NCBI RefSeq assembly: GCF_011193355.1
Contig: NZ_CP049780.1
Location: 6,299,798 to 6,363,797 of the forward strand
Direction of reading: 5' to 3'
Source of the DNA: Streptomyces sp. JB150
GTDB taxonomy: Bacteria; Actinomycetota; Actinomycetes; Streptomycetales; Streptomycetaceae
DNA: 64,000 nucleotides
Shown here in pieces: positions 60,895 through 64,000 of this stretch. The translations under genes and the position numbers were made by a program. Position 1 is the first letter of the stretch, and every line of letters starts with the position of its first letter. The notes beneath the pieces were generated by a model that worked only from the letters and a program-made list of their open reading frames with translations, made no database searches and was not told the DNA's origin.

Positions 60895-62514
60895 ATGGGA
60901 CATCTGGAAGCCGCGCACCTCGAATACCACCTCCCCGACGGGAGGACGCTGCTCGGCGACGTGTCCTTCCGGGTGGGCGAGGGCACGGTCGCCGCGCTCG
61001 TCGGGCCCAACGGGGCCGGCAAGACCACGCTGCTGCGGCTGATCTCCGGCGAGCTGACCCCGCACGGCGGCACGGTCACCGTCAGCGGCGGTCTCGGGGT
61101 GATGCGGCAGTTCGTGGGCTCCGTACGGGACGAGACGACCGTGCGCGACCTGCTGGTGTCCGTCGCGCCGCCGCGTATCCGCGAGGCCGCGCGGGCCGTC
61201 GACAAGGCCGAGCACGCCCTCATGACCGTCGACGACGAGGCCGCCCAGCTGGACTACGCCCAAGCCCTCGCCGACTGGGCCGAGGCACGCGGCTACGAGG
61301 CCGAGACGCTGTGGGACATGTGCACCACGGCCGCGCTCGGCGTGCCGTACGAGAAGGCGCAGTGGCGCCAGGTGCGCACCCTCTCCGGCGGCGAGCAGAA
61401 ACGGCTCGTGCTGGAGGCGCTGCTGCGCGGCACCGACGAGGTGCTGCTCCTCGACGAGCCCGACAACTACCTCGACGTGCCGGGCAAGCGGTGGCTGGAG
61501 GAGCGGCTGAAGGAGACCCGCAAGACGGTCCTGTTCGTCTCTCACGACCGCGAACTCCTCGCCCGCGCCGCCGAGCGGATCATCTCCGTGGAGCCGGGAC
61601 CGGCCGGCGCCGACGCCTGGGTGCACGGCGGCGGCTTCGCCACCTACCACGAGGCCCGCCGGGAGCGCTTCGCCCGCTTCGAGGAACTGCGCCGCCGCTG
61701 GGACGAGAAGCACGCCCAGCTGAAGAAGCTGGTGGTCAACCTGCGGCAGGCCGCGTCCGTCAGCCACGAGATGGCCTCCCGGTACGCCGCCGCCCAGACC
61801 CGGCTGCGCAAGTTCGAGGAGGCCGGGCCGCCGCCGGAGCCGCCGCGCGAGCAGGACATCCGCATGCGCCTCAAGGGCGGCCGCACCGGCGTACGGGCCG
61901 TCACCTGCCGGGGCCTGGAACTGACCGGCCTGATGAAACCCTTCGACCTGGAGGTCTTCTACGGCGAGCGGGTCGCCGTCCTCGGCTCCAACGGCTCCGG
62001 CAAGTCCCACTTCCTGCGGCTGCTGGCCGGCGAGGACGTGGCGCACACGGGGGAGTGGAAGCTGGGCGCGCGGGTCGTGCCGGGCCACTTCGCGCAGACC
62101 CACGCCCGCCCGGAGCTGCTGGGCCGCACCCTGCTCGACATCCTCTGGCGCGAACACGCCCAGGACCGGGGCGCGGCCATGTCCCGGCTGCGCCGCTACG
62201 AACTCACGGCCCAGGCCGAGCAGACGTTCGACCGGCTCTCCGGCGGCCAGCAGGCCCGCTTCCAGATCCTCCTGCTGGAGCTGGCCGGCGCCACCGCGCT
62301 GCTCCTGGACGAGCCCACCGACAACCTCGACCTGGAATCCGCCGAGGCCCTGCAGGAAGGCCTGGAGTCCTTCGAGGGCACCGTCCTCGCCGTCACCCAC
62401 GACCGCTGGTTCGCCCGCTCCTTCGACCGCTTCCTGGTCTTCGGCAGCGACGGCCGCGTGCGCGAGACACCGGAACCGGTGTGGGACGAACGGCGGGTGG
62501 AGCGGGCCCGGTAG
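60895..62514 (+). CDS. ABC-F-family ATPase
   Basis: Cytoplasmic protein of 539 aa with two ATP-binding cassettes and no membrane helices, of the type that acts on ribosomes. Cassette 1 has VGPNGAGKTTLLRLISG, LSGGEQKRL and LLLDEPDNYLDVPG. Cassette 2 has LGSNGSGKSHFLRLLAG, LSGGQQARF and LLLDEPTDNLDLES. The linker carries KHAQLKKLVVNLRQAASVSH. Such proteins include translation factors and antibiotic-resistance factors; which applies here is not decided. It is convergent with the Vms1-like gene. Confidence 0.92.
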   Translation: MGHLEAAHLEYHLPDGRTLLGDVSFRVGEGTVAALVGPNGAGKTTLLRLISGELTPHGGTVTVSGGLGVMRQFVGSVRDETTVRDLLVSVAPPRIREAARAVDKAEHALMTVDDEAAQLDYAQALADWAEARGYEAETLWDMCTTAALGVPYEKAQWRQVRTLSGGEQKRLVLEALLRGTDEVLLLDEPDNYLDVPGKRWLEERLKETRKTVLFVSHDRELLARAAERIISVEPGPAGADAWVHGGGFATYHEARRERFARFEELRRRWDEKHAQLKKLVVNLRQAASVSHEMASRYAAAQTRLRKFEEAGPPPEPPREQDIRMRLKGGRTGVRAVTCRGLELTGLMKPFDLEVFYGERVAVLGSNGSGKSHFLRLLAGEDVAHTGEWKLGARVVPGHFAQTHARPELLGRTLLDILWREHAQDRGAAMSRLRRYELTAQAEQTFDRLSGGQQARFQILLLELAGATALLLDEPTDNLDLESAEALQEGLESFEGTVLAVTHDRWFARSFDRFLVFGSDGRVRETPEPVWDERRVERAR

Positions 62515-62547
62515 TCGGCGGGCCGCTCCGGGCGCCGGGCGGCCGGG

Positions 62548-63666
62548 TCAGCTCCAGCGCAGCAGGGCGCCGAGGCCGCCCACCGGAACGTCCTCCCGCT
62601 GCGCCCCGGAGGCCGTGGCCACCGAGACGGCCGGGGCGGCGGTCGCGACCGCCGAGCGGATCAGGGCGTCGTCGGCACGGGCGGGCCAGGAGTTCTGCTC
62701 GCCGAGGACCTTCAGGTCCGTACGGCGCACCGCCAGCTGGTCCGGGTCCGCGCCGATCCACACCTCGCGGTGGTTGTCGGGGCCGTCCGGGCGGATCAGC
62801 AGCTCGTCGATACGGTGCTCGCGCGCGGCCTCGACCAGCGCCGGAACGCCCTCGGCGGCGATCACCCGGCCCTCGGAGTCCGGTGCGCGGCCCGCCAGGA
62901 ACCGCTCCAGCTCGGCGTCGGCGCGGGCGCGCTCGTGCTCGGCCCGGACCTTCTCCACCTCGGCGTCCAGCAGCCGGCTGCCCGCCCCGTGCGAGGCCTC
63001 GACCACCCGGTCGTGCAGTCGCTGCGGCAGCCGGTCGCGCACCGCGTGCCGCTCCCGCTCCTCGCCGACGAGGATGAGCAGGTCCGCCCGGGTCTCCTCC
63101 TCGCAGACGGCGAGCGCGTCCGCGATCTCCGCCGCGTTGTGCTCCCAGGTGTTCTCCACCCGCAGCTGGAAGTGGCGCTCCGACCAGTCCGATGAGCTGG
63201 TGCGGTGCACCGGCCACTGCCGGCCGGCCACCGATCCCGCATCCTCGCGGGTCACCGCGGAGCGCAGCTCGAAGTCGGCGCCCTTGCGGTCGATGTAGGC
63301 CACGACGCACACCGCGTCCTCGCCCTCCAGGTCGAGCAGCGGCGAGGTGCGCGGCAGCGGCGCCCAGGCGGCCCAGCTGCCGCCCTGCGGGGCCCTGGCC
63401 AGGGACGGGTCGAGGACGATCTCACCGGCGCGGGCGAACAGGGCCCGCCCGTACGGCTCGGAGGAGTGCCGCAGTTCCTCGATCGCCTCCCGTACGGCGT
63501 CGCAGGTGGCCTCGTCGGCGCCCTGGTCCCGCAGGTCCCGGGCCATCGCCTCGGCGGTGAGATGCCGCTGGCGGGCGGTGTCCTCCGCGTGTACCGACAG
63601 ATCGACGTACACGGAGGCCCACGGCCCCGGATGTTCGTAAAGTGGATGCAGGAACGCGAGGTCCAT
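62548..63666 (-). CDS. Vms1/Rv2629-type (eRF1-like) release-factor family protein
   Basis: The 372-residue product belongs to the actinobacterial group around Rv2629, distant relatives of eRF1 and of Vms1/ANKZF1, which cleave peptidyl-tRNA on stalled ribosomes. Markers are MDLAFLHPLYEHPGPWASVY, VCVVAYIDRKGADFELRS, the catalytic-region helix and WEHNAAEIADALAVCEEETR, then ELLIRPDGPDNHREVWIG near the end. The typical GGQ of eRF1 is not seen, as in this subgroup. The start is the ATG at 63666 after GGGAGGG. It is convergent with the ABC-F gene, 33 bp between stops. Confidence 0.85.
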   Translation of the reverse strand: MDLAFLHPLYEHPGPWASVYVDLSVHAEDTARQRHLTAEAMARDLRDQGADEATCDAVREAIEELRHSSEPYGRALFARAGEIVLDPSLARAPQGGSWAAWAPLPRTSPLLDLEGEDAVCVVAYIDRKGADFELRSAVTREDAGSVAGRQWPVHRTSSSDWSERHFQLRVENTWEHNAAEIADALAVCEEETRADLLILVGEERERHAVRDRLPQRLHDRVVEASHGAGSRLLDAEVEKVRAEHERARADAELERFLAGRAPDSEGRVIAAEGVPALVEAAREHRIDELLIRPDGPDNHREVWIGADPDQLAVRRTDLKVLGEQNSWPARADDALIRSAVATAAPAVSVATASGAQREDVPVGGLGALLRWS

Positions 63667-63755
63667 GGCTCCCTCCCGGATGCCGTCGGGGATAGTGCTC
63701 AACACCGGGCGGGTACCCGAACCGCATGAACGGACACGACGAGCGGGATACCACG

Positions 63756-64000
63756 ATGACCGGAGTCGACCCGGGCCGGCTGGACGACCAGCAGCTCATG
63801 AAGGAGCTGGAGACGATCCACCGCACGCGCCACGACACGCTGCTCTACGGCTCCAACGACGCGCTGCGGGCGCACAACGACCGCATGGCCCAGCTGGAGG
63901 GCGAGTACCTGCGCCGCAACCCGCGCCGCTTCGTCGCCGCGGGCCGCACCCGTGACGGCGCCCGGGAACGCGCGGGCGGCGACGACGGGGCGGGCGCCGC
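63756..64000 (+). CDS. DUF6158-like small protein, cut by the window edge
   Basis: The readable part has LDDQQLMKELETIHRTRHDT and LLYGSNDALRAHNDRMAQLE, then GEYLRRNPRRFVAAGRTRDG, which match the short helical actinobacterial DUF6158 family as I remember it. Role unknown. The ATG at 63756 begins the conserved part; an in-frame ATG at 63726 would add ten residues. The stop lies beyond position 64000, so the C-terminus is missing. It is divergent from the Vms1-like gene. Confidence 0.75.
   Translation, partial: MTGVDPGRLDDQQLMKELETIHRTRHDTLLYGSNDALRAHNDRMAQLEGEYLRRNPRRFVAAGRTRDGARERAGGDDGAGA

Overview
The window is chromosomal DNA of a Streptomyces or very close actinomycete. The evidence is very high GC with strong G/C bias at third codon positions, many GTG starts, dense ATGA/GTGA overlaps between genes, almost no TTA codons, and actinobacterial families throughout (Streptomyces-type gvpO-A-F-G-Y-Z-J-L-S-K gas vesicle cluster, TIGR03557-type F420 oxidoreductase, Rv2578c-type radical SAM protein, Rv2629-type release-factor homologue). 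From memory, and not checked, the gene order resembles the SCO6457-SCO6513 part of the S. coelicolor chromosome. I see no insertion sequence, prophage, integron, tRNA, rRNA or CRISPR array.

Layout. 0.2-9.8 kb: secreted GH2 beta-galactosidase with an inserted LamG domain, a convergent CapA-like phosphoesterase whose 3' end is unresolved, a stress group (Hsp20, then phosphoribosyltransferase fused to a CBS pair), lipoamide dehydrogenase and small membrane proteins. 9.8-14.3 kb: a divergent ArsR regulator / P1B-type metal ATPase pair, then an alkylation-repair pair (Ada-AlkA fusion and Ogt). 14.4-17.1 kb: Sir2 deacetylase, NUDIX hydrolase and ADP-ribosylglycohydrolase, three enzymes that act on NAD or ADP-ribose compounds, with an orphan VapB-like gene between them. 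17.2-20.1 kb: glycerate kinase, then phosphatidylserine synthase and decarboxylase (phosphatidylethanolamine synthesis).

20.3-29.6 kb is the ethylmalonyl-CoA (EMC) pathway locus on the minus strand: ccr, ecm/meaA, mcl, a MaoC hydratase and a methylsuccinyl-CoA dehydrogenase in one tight operon with a recognisable promoter. A TetR regulator and a tandem-duplicated 3-hydroxyacyl-CoA dehydrogenase lie upstream. 30-37.6 kb holds single genes: HEAT-repeat protein with a TTA codon, GNAT, RidA, secreted tripeptidyl-aminopeptidase-like hydrolase, radical SAM protein behind a LexA-type box, SRPBCC protein, and an MFS exporter with three C-terminal beta-sandwich repeats. 37.8-42.8 kb is a compact four-hydrolase operon (M55, M20, S9, S66) that looks like a route for breaking down cell-wall or D-amino-acid peptides.

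43-51.7 kb: GNAT, an arginase-like protein with altered metal ligands, a holin-like membrane protein, an F420 enzyme, then an overlapping operon of NDH-2-like oxidoreductase, transketolase and LigD-type polymerase. It runs into the gas vesicle cluster (51.8-57.3 kb). The right end (57.4-64 kb) has a 56-residue hydrophobic protein, a methyltransferase, a PAP2-lipid kinase fusion, a frameshifted histidine phosphatase, an ABC-F ATPase convergent with a Vms1/eRF1-like protein, and the start of a DUF6158-like gene.

Three places look like recent single-base indels or uncorrected sequencing errors: the capA 3' end, the phosphoribosyltransferase-CBS junction, and the histidine phosphatase. The most unusual points for follow-up are the Sir2/NUDIX/ADP-ribosylglycohydrolase neighbourhood, the four-peptidase operon, the GvpY charge-segregated tail, the MFS-beta-sandwich fusion, the arginase-like protein lacking both histidine ligands, and the ABC-F/Vms1-like pair.
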